Part shown: positions 9,580 through 21,250 of the stretch, in pieces
Position numbering within the stretch: position 1 is the stretch's first letter
Layout of the letters: the number at the start of each line of letters is the position of its first letter
Assembly (NCBI GenBank): GCA_037447655.1
Contig: JBBHKE010000879.1
Span: forward strand, 53,654 to 117,653
From: Zygnema cylindricum
Taxonomy: Eukaryota > Streptophyta > Zygnematophyceae > Zygnematales > Zygnemataceae
DNA length: 64,000 nt
Direction: 5' to 3'
Program-made: the position numbers and the translations under genes
The notes under the pieces: model-generated
Databases searched by the model: none
What the model was told of the DNA's origin: nothing
What the model saw: only the letters and a program-made list of their open reading frames with translations

Positions 9580-12500
9580 CTCCCCTTATTTTCTAGTCAA
9601 TCTTTAATTTTAGACCACACTTCTCCCTGCAGAAAATTAGCTTAGGGGAAGGCACAGATTTGGTCATCATATCTGCTACCATCTCGCTATTTGGTTGGTA
9701 CTCTAAACTGATAATTTTGTTTTCTACTTTCTCTTTAGAAAAGCCGAGTCTATGTCCATGTGTTTGTCTTTAAAAAGATGTTTAGGATTGGCAGAAATAG
9801 CGATTGCTGCCTGATTATCACAAAAAAAAAATCTGCACACCACTCTTAAGGTGATCAAGCTCACTTAGCAAAGACTTGACCCACATCAATTCTTTTACAG
9901 CATAGCAAAAGGCCATATACTCAGCCTCCATGGTGGACTGAGCAATAGCCTTTTACTGTTTGCTACTCCAACAGCAAGCCCGATCACCCACATATAATAC
10001 ATATCCAGAAGTACATCTCCTCATCGGAGCATTATCATAACTGGCATCACTCCAAGTAGCGATGTCAGTATTCTCCCCACCCAAATGCAACCATAGATCC
10101 CTAGTTCCTATCAAATATCCAAGGACTCTCTTTGCTGCCTCCCAATCCCTCTTAGTGGGAGCATTTAGACTTCTACTCAGCACTCCTACAGCTGCAGCAA
10201 AATCCGGCCGGGTGCAATTCATAAAATAGATTAGACTTCCCACTACTTGCCTGTAAGGAATAGTCTGCATGAACTTCTGTTCATCAGGAGATAAATCCTC
10301 GTCTAAGACTATGACTCCTTCTTCCTCACTCCCCTCACTTCCCTTCTTCAACTCCATTGGAGTTGTACAACTATTAGCTTTATCCATTTGAATTTTTTCA
10401 AGCATGTTCCCTATTGCTTCCTTTTGAGTCAATCTTATAATCTTCCTTTTTCGGTCTCTTTCTACTTGAATTCCCAAAATATATTTTGCTTCCCCCATAT
10501 CCTTCATTTCAAATCTCCCCTTAAGATCGGTTTTCAGTTTATTAATTTTTTCCATTGATTTACTTAAAACAAGCAAATCATCAACATAAATTGCAATAAA
10601 TATAACACCTTCCTCATCTTCAAAAACATAGATTGAGTGATCTGAGCTGATCCGGATATATCCCAGACCGGTAAGAAACTCATCAAGCTTCTTATTCCAC
10701 TGTCAAGGCACCTATTTCAAACCATAAAGAGATTTAATCAGCCGCCATACCTTACTCTCCTCTCTTTCCTCCACAAATCCTTAGGGTTGTCGCATGAAGA
10801 TCTCCTCTTCCAATTCTCCATGCAAAAAGGCTCTCTTGATGTCCATCTGGTGCACCTCCATGTTTTCCGCTGCTGCCAGAATAAGAAGTATGCAGACGGA
10901 GGGAAATCTGACGACCGAGGCAAAGGTTTCCTCGTAGTCAATTCCCTCCTTTTGTGTAAATCCCTTTGCCACTAATCGGGCCTTGTAGCGCTCAATTGTG
11001 TTATCTAGGTTCAGTTTTAATTTGAAAACCCACTTACAACCGATTGGTTTTCGGTTAAGTGGACAATCCACCAGCTCCTAAGTATCGGCTGCCATAATTG
11101 AGGCCATCTTCTCATTGATGGCTATCTTCCACCGGTTCCTTTTTGGAGAGGTCATCGCCTCTCCATAAGTCTAAGGTTCATTTTGATTAGATAGTTTTTT
11201 TACCTTGTTATTAACCTGTTTTTCTTGCAATCTTTTGCTACTTCTCCTTCCCCCCTCAAAATCTGTGGCCGGAATAGATGGTTCTCGTGGGTTTTTTTCG
11301 AACAATCTAGGCTTCTCCCCTGTCCCTTGATTCCGAATCTGTTTCCACCACGTCTTCCGCTTCGGGTAGAGTTGTCACTGGAGTTTCCGCAGCGGAGTCC
11401 TTTTCGGTTTGATTTGTACGTGCAAGAATGTCATCTTCTCTAAAACGTGGATAGTTGGGAAGCTCAAAGTCATCGAATTTTTTTGACTCAAATCTGATTT
11501 TTACTGACTTTGTATACTTGAAGGGATCCATAGACTTTCCTTCATCCATAACTACTAGATGCTTTACTAAGATTATATCTTCCTTTTTTAGATCATAAAC
11601 TCTATATCCTTTAATATCCTCATCATATCCTAATAAGTATCCCGGTTTTCCTTTAAGATGTAACTTCCAATTAGACCGATCTGTATCTAGACTGAATACT
11701 TGATTGCCGAAAACCTTTAAGTGTGATATGTTTGGTTTTCGGCCGGTCCATCTCTCATAAGGTGTTTGATCTTTTATAGCTAAGGTAAGAACTCTATTTT
11801 TGAGGTAATTAGCACAGTTCATTGCTTCTGCCCAAAATCTTTTTCCTATCTTCTTATCTGACAACATACTTCTAACACTATCACTTAGTGTTCTATTTAA
11901 CCTTTCAGCTACCCCATTCTGTTCCGAGTTTTGTGGAATTGTCTTTTGGTGTTGGACTCCATCTTCCCTCAAAAAATCCTCAAACTGGTTAGAAGTATAC
12001 TCTCCACCATTGTCACTCCTTACTCTCTTGATTGGAGTTTCATGGAGTTTTTCGCTCCATGCTTTATATTGTTCAAAACAATCCTGAGCTCTTGACTTGT
12101 TTTTCAAAAAATACACCCTGGAATACCGAGACCAATCACCAATGATAGTCATCATAAATCTCTTCCCCCCCGGTGAGGGCACTTTAGCCGGTCCCCAAAT
12201 ATCTGTGTGTACCAAATCTAGATTTTTTTTTCCCTTGTGGGTGGGTTTTTTGGGAAAGGGTAATCTGTGTGCTTTACCTTTAGCACATCCACTACAATCA
12301 CTTATATTATCACTCGCACTAAACTGAATCCCTTCCACTTCTCCCATCTTTTTCATTTCTCTTAACTTATCTAGATTCCCATGCCCAAGCCTCTTATGCC
12401 ACATCATAATATCATGAACACCACTATTATAAAGTTTCTTTGTTTCGTTACTTAAAATCAAGCTAAACATCCCTTGGATACCTTTCTCAGCAATGAAATA

Positions 12501-13777
12501 GACATCCTCCTCAAAACTAGCAGTCAAGACTCCTTCCCTAATGCTAGTAAAAAAACCGTTATTATCTAATACAGATATAGAAATGAGGTTTTTGTTCAGC
12601 TCCGGAATAAACAATACATCGGAGAATGTTACTATGGATGACTTTCCTACTAACAATTTCAGATCTACTGATCCTACAAGAGTGGTAGTGAGAATCCTCC
12701 CATCCCCGTACTCTATCTCTACGCTGGGAATATTTCTTATCTTAGTGAACTGGTGCTTATCCTTACACATGTGCATGGAGGCACCTGGATCTATAATCCA
12801 GCCTGCTTCACCTTTCAATCCACCGTAAGCACATTTCTGCCTTTGTGGAATTTCGACCTCGTTCTTCGGCTCCAACTCTTCATCCAATAGAAGCTCATCG
12901 TCCTCGTCCTCGGGTTCGGCCTCATGTACCAATGTCACAAGTGCCTTTTTCTTTCCTCTAGGGGTTCCACCGACCTGCCCCTCCTTTAACCGAAGCTCGG
13001 TTAGCTTAGTGCACTCTACCATATAGTGCCCCAGTTTCTTACAAAAATGACATGAACCTTTGGGAGTCCTTGGTCCGAACTCGTCGGTCTGATTTTTCTG
13101 CTCCCTCCCTCTATAATTTCCGACCGGTTTCCGGGAATCGTTGTTCCTCCAATCGATCGCAGTTGTCAGGGCTTGCCCACTCTTTCCTCCCCTTCGGATC
13201 TCAATTATATTTTCCCGAAAGAGAATCATCCCTACCACTGAGTTCCATATCCACCTTGAGTCCGGCAAGTCCTACACACGGTTGACTATGTTCTCGAACT
13301 CATCGGGTAACTTCATCAGTAAACAGTTAACCTTTTCTTTTTCACTAAAATCTTTTCCCGCACTCTCTAGCTCCATGAAGAGTGTAGCAACCTCATTGCA
13401 AAAATCCAACATTTTCCCCCCTTTGTATACATACTCCTTAACTTTTTGATCAGTCAACTGTTAATGCTGAATCGTAACACTTCGGTACATCTCTATGAGA
13501 GCCATCCAAAGATCGGATGCCCTTTCTACCTGCAAATGAGGAAATGCAAGCCCTTGAGTAAGATGGCGGAGGATGAAGTGCTTTGCCGCCATATTGTTGA
13601 AGTCCCAGATTTCAGTATCATTCTCCTCGTTCCTTAGAATAGGTGACATGAATGCCGAACCAGTTGCTATTGGTGTGGTCGTCTCCTTCTCCTTTCTTTT
13701 GTCCAACATCTCCCCTTCATTTGTCTCCTCCGTTGAAGGTGGATCCTCTTTCCTGGTGAATCTTCTTCCTCCAAACC

Positions 13778-14951
13778 TGTTGATATTTGAGTATTTTTCT
13801 AGGTCTTTATAGAAAAATAGCAAAGGCAGTCTGTCCCTAACTCCCTTCTCCAAGCCCCCCACACTTGTTGTAGTCACTGGAGGCTTGATAAGGAGCTAGA
13901 GCCATGGCTGCCTATGCTCACTAGAGAAGGCAGGGGGTGGATTAGGTAGATTTACCAAAAGGTACTTGACGGACCCAGAAATTGATCCTGGTACCTCCGT
14001 CCGTCAAGTCGCCGTAGCCGTTAGCTTTAGCCGTTAAGTCTAGGACAATATTAAGATATATAGGGTTTGATAAATATATAAATAGTCTTGTGCAGATTAA
14101 TTCGTTTAACGGCGAATAGATACTTAGTGCATAGATACAGTTTGAATTAGTACGCAGTACGATATGGGGACAGATTGGATATCGCGCATTTGTTTCGATA
14201 GCGAAACAAATACCGCGCGTCGAATTTCAACGGCTACGATTATAGCCGGTTTTGATCGGACGGCCACAATAGGCGCCGCGATCACGGAAAAGGTACTTTT
14301 GGCGTTTTACGGTCTTTGCCACGTCAGATGACACGTGGCGTGATAACATTAGATTACGGGAATTCCGGAGATTACAGGAACTAATCCTGATTTGACACGT
14401 GTCGACATTTTGGCCATGTCGTACAATGGCCGTACATAAAATACACCGGCACCTGTACTTTTCTTTACGACACACTAATTTGATTGGTGCCGTACTTCAG
14501 TAGATAGAGTTTTAGAGAGGGAATAGGACTTAGAAAATTTTGGGTAAGTAGCTGCCTCTCCCAAAGAGCACCTTGTATAAATGGCAAACTTTAGCCAGCC
14601 ATAACTATCAATTTACTTGACCTTTTTCAGTGATTCTTTTTGCTGCCGACTCAAGGGAGTCCAGGCTACAGAGGGGTGTAGTCGGTCAGAGTTTTTGTCT
14701 ACCAGGGTGGCTGCATTTCAAAGGGAAAATCAAAGTGGGTGAATGTATCCAAATCTCATATTCTAACTTTGCATTCTGTGGTGGAACTGACCACACAGAA
14801 AGTGTTATTTTACAAGGGTGAATCTATATAAGGGTTTTGACTGTCGAGGGGACAGTCACTTAGGTTTATATCAACTTGGAGTCGGCACTATCTAGATTAG
14901 CTTCTTTTAGATCTGCATACTCTAAGGGCCAATGGAGGTCTCAGAGTTTCA
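13778..14951 (+). mobile_element. Solo LTR nested in E2 gag
   Basis: Begins TGTTGATATTTGAG, ends GGTCTCAGAGTTTCA, and is flanked by AAACC (13773-13777 and 14952-14956). It is a single LTR in the plus direction inside the minus-strand E2, with no internal region, so it is a recombination product of a former full element. It contains a TTCTTTTTGCTGC block near 14635. Its last 20 bases start with ATG, as in its relatives. It postdates E2. Confidence 0.92.
13970..14046 (-). other. tRNA-like module in the nested solo LTR
   Basis: On the minus strand, GACTTAACGGCTAAAGC is followed by GGTACCAGGATCAATTTCTGG. This aligns with the E2 module (CCTAACGGATAAG...GGTACCAGGATCAAATCC). Again it is antisense to the LTR. 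Confidence 0.4.
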
Positions 14952-15093
14952 AAACCCTGGAGGGATTCCAAGACTTGATGGACGCCCCACTCGTCTACTC
15001 ACTATCCCCCAAAACCTTTTCTCGCATAGAGCACTTGTCTTCATACTTTCCCTGTATATGAAGCCATTTCCATTAAAAATCGGTACCCTAAAG

Positions 15094-15108
15094 GGTGGGC
15101 CCATAACC
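15094..15108 (-). promoter_or_regulatory. Primer-binding site of E2 (half tRNA-iMet type)
   Basis: On the minus strand this reads GGTTATGGGCCCACC, directly next to the LTR end. It is an exact 15-base complement of the initiator tRNA-Met anticodon arm. It is also translated in gag as V-M-G-P-P. Confidence 0.8.
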
Positions 15109-16177
15109 TGAAACTCTGAGACCTCCATAAGTCCTCAGAATGGACAGCTTCCAATAAGCCTCTAGGATAACCTTGACCCCTTTGTGTTTCAGCAAGAACA
15201 ACTGCCACCTTGGCAGACAAAAACTCTGGCCACCTTCACCCTTGTGAAGGCAAGACTCCCTTGAGTCGGTAGCAAAAATAATCTCTAAATTTGCTCCCCT
15301 GAGCAGTAAGTTATGAAGGGTCAAAACTGACCTTTTGTTCAGAAGCTCTCTGGGAGAGAGGGTCTTACCTACCAATTTTTCTAAGTCTTATCTCTCTCAC
15401 AAACTCTATCTACTGACGTACGGAGCCAATCATATTACAGTTTTGTACACAAAAGTACAGTTGTCTGTGTATTTTCTATACGGATATTGTACGACATGGC
15501 CTAAAAGTCGACACGTGTCATATCCGGATTTGGTCTTGTAATTCCCTGAGATGCCGCGATCCAATGCAATTTCGCCACGTGTCATCCGATGTGGCGATGA
15601 CCACAAACCGCCGCGATTCTCTTTCGCGATCTCGTCTTTCTTCCTGGCCGTCCGATTGAATGCAGATTTCAATCAGAGCAGTCATAAATACTTGCGCGGT
15701 TTTTGTTTCGTTTAAAGAAACAAATGCGCGGTACTTGTTTCTTATCTGTACCGTAATCCGTACTTCTACATGAGTTACTCTATGTATTCCGTAAGAAGTT
15801 TCCGTTAAATGAAATATCCTATGTGGTGATGTTTAAATAAATATCAAACCCTATAGTATACATCATTAGCTCTAGACCTAACGGATAAGGTTATCGTCTA
15901 CCGGCTGCTTGACGTCTGGCAGGTACCACGATCAAATCCTGGTTGCATCACTAATCCTTATAGTAAATAAACTACCATTCAATAAATCAACTAATCTATT
16001 TTCGTAAACCTCTGGATAGCCTAGGTAGCCATGGCTCTAGCTTCCTCTCCAACTTCTCAATGACTGCGAGAAGTGTGGGAGTTGGAGAGAGAAGTAAGAG
16101 ATAGACTGCCTCGGCTTCTTTTTGTAATTCTATTTAGGCTTAGAAAATACTTAAAAAAAAAACCATCAATTTCTACA
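15109..16177 (-). repeat. 5' LTR of E2
   Basis: Pair of 8488-9579. The tRNA-like module is at 15872-15949 (plus strand). ATTCA follows at 16178-16182. Confidence 0.9.
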
Positions 16178-16182
16178 ATTCA

Positions 16183-16833
16183 GCACCAAGAGAGTCTCGT
16201 CAAGGCTTTACATGATAAAAAACAAATCACTTAGCGACGATGAAATCTCATCCCTTAATACCATAAGCGAGAGAGAGCAATAAAAAATGAACATGAGAGT
16301 TAAATGACATAAAAATTCTTGTAAACCAACGATAGTTTGACAACAAAAAAGGGAGAGGGAAAGATGGCGGCATACCGACGAATTGGGTAGTGGGAGAGGA
16401 AGAGGGAGAGGGAAATAGTGCAGCAGATCGAGAGGGTGAGAAGGAGAGGGAGGGGGAGTGAGTGAAAGAGAGGGACAGGGAAGAGGAGAGGAAAAGGGAA
16501 AGAGAAAGAGAGACAAAGAGGGAAAGGGTGAGGGAAGGGGGGCGACGTCAATGAAGAGGGAAACGGAGCGACGCCAGATATGGCGAGGGAGAAAAAGCCG
16601 CCACACGCTTATCCATGGAAGCGAAATGAATGTGGCGGCGGCATTTTTGCCTGCTTCCTCATGAAATGAAAGAAATTTGTCGGTTTGCCAAAGTGACGAC
16701 GCAACGTCTGATCCCTAAAAAAAAAAAAGGAAATGTTTGGTGGGATGTGATTCGTCCAAAAATGGATCTATTTTTTGTAGATAGTCCGCATTTGACGTTA
16801 CTTCGTCCGAAATTTCACCAACGCCAAATGTTG
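16183..16833 (+). repeat. 3' terminal part of element A
   Basis: Continues the sequence broken by E2. It holds a half hairpin at 16213 (TTAGCGACGATGAAATCTCATC), a purine-rich tract (16340-16560), then about 200 bases that match the inverted start of element B, ending in the shared 20-base terminus. It includes the CCGCATTTG...CAACGCCAAATGTTG arrangement. No gene. Confidence 0.7.
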
Positions 16834-16835
16834 TA

Positions 16836-17506
16836 TTTTTATTCTATTTATTTTTCCCATTAACTGTAATTTGTGGTCCTTTTGTCACTTTGACCCCTTA
16901 TTAACGTATACACTAATTCTAATTCATGGTAAACACCATATTACAATAAACATTTACGGTAAATTTTTCCGTTTCCACTGAAACAGGATGCACATTGACG
17001 TTAATTGGACACAATACATATTATAGTGTTTATATAAACAGATCAGCAAAAAAATCACGTTTAATAAGTGTTCGTAGTTTAATGACGTTGTATGTGGGCG
17101 TGTAATTACACACAGTTCAATTATTTAACTGAAATTTCGTGACTTCCCACATGCGAAATCATTTTATATTCACACTTCAAACGAGGAGATTGTAAGGGAA
17201 TGTGTGAGAACGTGGTTTTGTCTGCTAGGTTGATCCCTTTTTTTAGCGCACGTTTGTATGCATGCTCGTATGATTTAAAATTTATTTTTTTAAATTTCAG
17301 CTATAAAGGTACATTTATGTACGATCTGATATCGACCCTACACCACACTAATTATACATTGTTGTACTCTCTGACTTCACCCTGTTTTGTACTGTTCTAC
17401 AATTAACGTCAAGGAAAAATTAGAATAACGTATACTAATTGCGGAAAAAAATCAAAATTTTGAGAACCCAAATTAGTGACCTTGACACTAATAACGATTC
17501 GCGTTG
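16836..17506 (+). repeat. Right part of a TA-flanked MITE (CACCGC...CGATTCGCGGTG family)
   Basis: 17222-17506 is a direct repeat, with divergence, of 19762-20029. Both run from TTTTTTAGCGCACGTT through GGTACATTTATGTACG to AATAACGATTCGCG(G/T)TG and a terminal TA. The left end is not visible and was probably separated by element A. 16836-17221 is AT-rich with no recognisable gene. Confidence 0.6.
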
Positions 17507-17508
17507 TA

Positions 17509-19608
17509 GTGTTGGGTATCGAGGACCGTTTGTCGATATTCGATATATATATCAAATTTCAAGTACCCGATAATCCATATATCGCCTCGATATATCGAAA
17601 TTCAAAATATCGCGATATATTGCCGATATATTGACGATATATCGAAACGTTTAAAAAAAAATGATTTTTTTCACATGTCTCGAAAGTCACGTGCCTTCGG
17701 ACAAGGTGATAGTAATTTATTTGCCGAAAAGAAGTACGGTTTTTTCCTGAAAGTCAGCAGAGTGGAGGAGATCTCTGAAGTACATTGAAGCGGTACACTT
17801 GCGAAGTACACTTACGTAAAACGCAAGTACGGATTTCTATACGAAAATGGTCAGTTTGAAATCTTTGACTATTTTAGAGATTTGATCGTCAACTTACAAG
17901 GAAAACCACTCAAATTAAAACACGTATGTAAAAACTTGTTTACAAACGATACGTGATGTAACCGTGGCCTCTGTATTACAAATTTTTTTTTGTCCGTACT
18001 ATTTCAGAGACCTCCTGATGCAACCATACCCCAAATAAGTAACTACATGAATTACATTATTAGTACTTTTTTGTCGGTTACATTTTGCGGTGTCTACCTT
18101 TAAGTCACGGAACGAAAATCACGTCGTACATGGCGTATCAGACAATGTGTTTTTCGCTAAAATAACAAATTAGGCATGTTCTCTATTAGGGGGTCCTAGT
18201 AAACATGCGAATTCGTCTATTTCTAGTGTTTACTGGCACAACCTTCTATTATGTGGTGTCAGTAGACATCGTTTCTCAATTATGATTGGCGCCACGTAGG
18301 CTAGTTTTCATATTCTTAAAATCTAAAAAAAATCTTCAAAATGAAAATTTGTACGTAATATTTGTACAAGCGGAGGTAGTAAAGGATTCGTACGAAAATT
18401 TTGCGACCAAATTTTAATTTTGAAATTGAAAATCAAAATTTCGAAACAGAATGGCAAAAAGGCGGCGCAAACTTTGAAGGTCACCAGATGTTAGAAGGAG
18501 CGTGCGAGAATATTCTGGTCAACCTGCATAGACCGTGGCGGAAGGCACATGGCGTGTACGACGTGTTTGTTTTTCATCGCTTGTTCGTGGTGTATATTTT
18601 TTTTTACTTTTCACGTCTTCTAATGGTACGCGACCAGTGTGAAAAAATGCTCTTCGCGAGGAGAGTCTCTTCAAACTGGATGATGTGCGCGATTGCTTCG
18701 CGAATCTCAAAAAGTGAAAAATCCGATAGTTGATACTTACGTCTGTAATATTGGAGCCATCCAATATTGAAGCCATCCAATTAACATGTTTCGTCATGTT
18801 TAGTCTGACAAAAAAAAAAAAAATACGAATCTTTACGAAATAGTACAGCGTCAATTAAACAACCCCACTTTTCCTCTGATGGCGATAATTGTACGGACCG
18901 TACAGATAAATGTACGGTCTGTACACTCAACTGTACATCATATTCTCCGGACGTGTACAAGCATAGAAAGTACCGTAGCCGCCATGAAATCTGTACGATT
19001 TTGATACGGATCCAGTAAAAACGATGTACCTTTCACATCCGACGCCATGGCTTTGTCCCTTAATTACTTGAGATCCACTGGGGACCTGCCACGTGTCAAT
19101 CTGTCAGCTTTTTTGGCAAAAGCTGCCAAAAGAGCCATTCCGGGATGCCCGCGCTCACGCTGGCCCGTCCGTTCGTGTTTTCTCATTCTAAGTCGTCCGT
19201 TCGATTCCGGCGGCGCGCAGAATGTTATTTTGCGTCCGTTGTACTTTTGTGTCCGCCGTCCTTTTCCAGTTCCATGTTTACCAATTTTTTAGTAAGTTTC
19301 TGTACGTCGCCGTAAATTTTTTGTTCAGTTAACCGGCCAACGTTAATGTGCGGCGTTTACCGTAATAAATTCCAGTTAAACTGTAACGGAACATATTTTC
19401 ATACGTGGCATGCCACGCTATATAAAATCAATAAAATAATACAGTATGTTATAAAGTACTATTGTATGCATACTATATATTTTTTAAGTTATCGCCGATA
19501 TGGAATTTGTTGGTCCCAGACCGATATATCGGAACCTCTGACCGTTTGATAACAGATAACTATCGGTATCGGTGTTATCGCGATAAGTTTTCTACCGATA
19601 CACAACAC
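17509..19608. mobile_element. 2.1 kb non-autonomous TIR element with CGATA-rich ends
   Basis: The ends GTGTTGGGTATCG and CGATACACAACAC are inverted repeats (12 of 13 match) and both are flanked by TA. Just inside, 17525-17650 and 19490-19600 are packed with TATCG/CGATA motifs, typical of subterminal transposase sites. No transposase frame is seen. The interior has a dense GTAC cluster (18885-19030). With the TA counted in, the ends read TAGTGTTGGG, so a hAT-type element is possible, but no 8-bp target duplication was found. Superfamily unresolved. Confidence 0.6.
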
Positions 19609-19610
19609 TA

Positions 19611-20029
19611 GTAATTTGGGAACAGCAAAAATGGAATTTTCGCCGTACGATTATATACATTAATACATGTATATGTACAAAATATTAAAAATCGTACGCC
19701 GTCGCGAATTTAAAATATCCGTACGTGTCACACTAATGTACATGTCAGACTAATCCCGATTTTTTTAGCGCACGTTCCTATGCGTGAGCGTATGTTTGAA
19801 TTCATTTTTTATAAAATTTTCAATTGAAAAGGTACATTTATGTACGGCCTGACATCGACCGTACAACACACTATTTATATTTTATTGCACTTTCGGGCTT
19901 TACGCTAATTTGTACGGTACTTTAATTAACGTCAAGGAAAAGTTAAAATCATGTATCCTATTTGAAAATAAAAATCAAAATTTTAAGAACCCAAATTAGT
20001 GACTTTGACACCAATAACGATTCGCGGTG
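19611..20029 (+). repeat. Right end of a second TA-flanked MITE
   Basis: Ends with AATAACGATTCGCGGTG and TA at 20030-20031. Homologous to 17222-17506, and related at its terminus to the MITEs at 41016, 57727 and 58242. Confidence 0.6.

Positions 20030-21250
<1,221 letters not shown>

Larger units (their letters stand above)
9593..15128 (-). pseudogene. E2 Gag-Pol polyprotein remnant
   Basis: The start ATG (15126-15128) lies inside the 5' LTR, 20 nt from its end. Gag begins EFQVMGPPFRVP and is cut by the solo LTR at 13778-14951, then resumes through 13777-13272. A long open part at 13268-11307 holds the CCHC knuckle (CHFCKKLGHYMVEC), a protease with IIDPGAS in place of the usual D-T/S-G, the integrase HX4H...CX2C region (WHKRLGHGN, CSGCAKGK), and the DDE residues in HTDIWGP, RSDNGGEY and NGVAERLNRTL. 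RT follows (KPIGCKWVFK, RAFLHGELEEE, IYVDDLLVL near 10590). RNase H (TWSDASYD, TMEAEYMA) runs to the stop at 9593-9595. Several stops and frameshifts break the frame. It is inactive as it stands. Confidence 0.88.
8488..16177 (-). mobile_element. E2: full-length but decayed Ty1/copia element, with a nested solo LTR
   Basis: LTRs lie at 8488-9579 (3' LTR for the minus-strand element) and 15109-16177 (5' LTR). On the minus strand they begin TGTAGAAATTGATGG and end GAGTTTCA (in one copy CAGTTTCA). ATTCA at 8483-8487 and 16178-16182 is the target duplication. A primer-binding site (15094-15108) and a polypurine tract (minus strand AAATAAGGGGAG, next to 9579) flank the internal region. The polyprotein carries all copia domains in the order Gag, protease, integrase, RT, RNase H, with many breaks. 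A solo LTR (13778-14951) is inserted in the gag part. The unequal LTR lengths and sequence differences indicate an old insertion. Confidence 0.93.
1..16833 (+). mobile_element. Element A: DDE (pogo/CENP-B-like) DNA transposon, 5' end outside window, split by two copia insertions
   Basis: The parts of one transposon are spread over this span: a transposase gene (477-1731), hairpin modules (2079-2103, 6612-6691, 16213-16235), a purine-rich minisatellite (about 7330-8480, continuing at 16340-16560) and a terminal repeat at 16814-16833. That terminus, read on the minus strand, is ACAACATTTGGCGTTGGTGA. The same 20 bases open element B at 41695, and the similarity continues inward for well over 100 bases. 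A TA dinucleotide follows at 16834, as expected for Tc1/mariner/pogo insertions. Copia elements E1 (2359-6490) and E2 (8488-16177) sit inside it as later insertions. The 5' terminus was not seen. Joining these parts into one element is inference from the matching order of parts in element B. Confidence 0.7.

Noticed and set aside
17509-19608. Firm assignment as a hAT element
   Set aside because: The TAGTGTTG end is suggestive, but the 8 bases on either side (TCGCGTTG and GTAATTTG) do not form a duplication.
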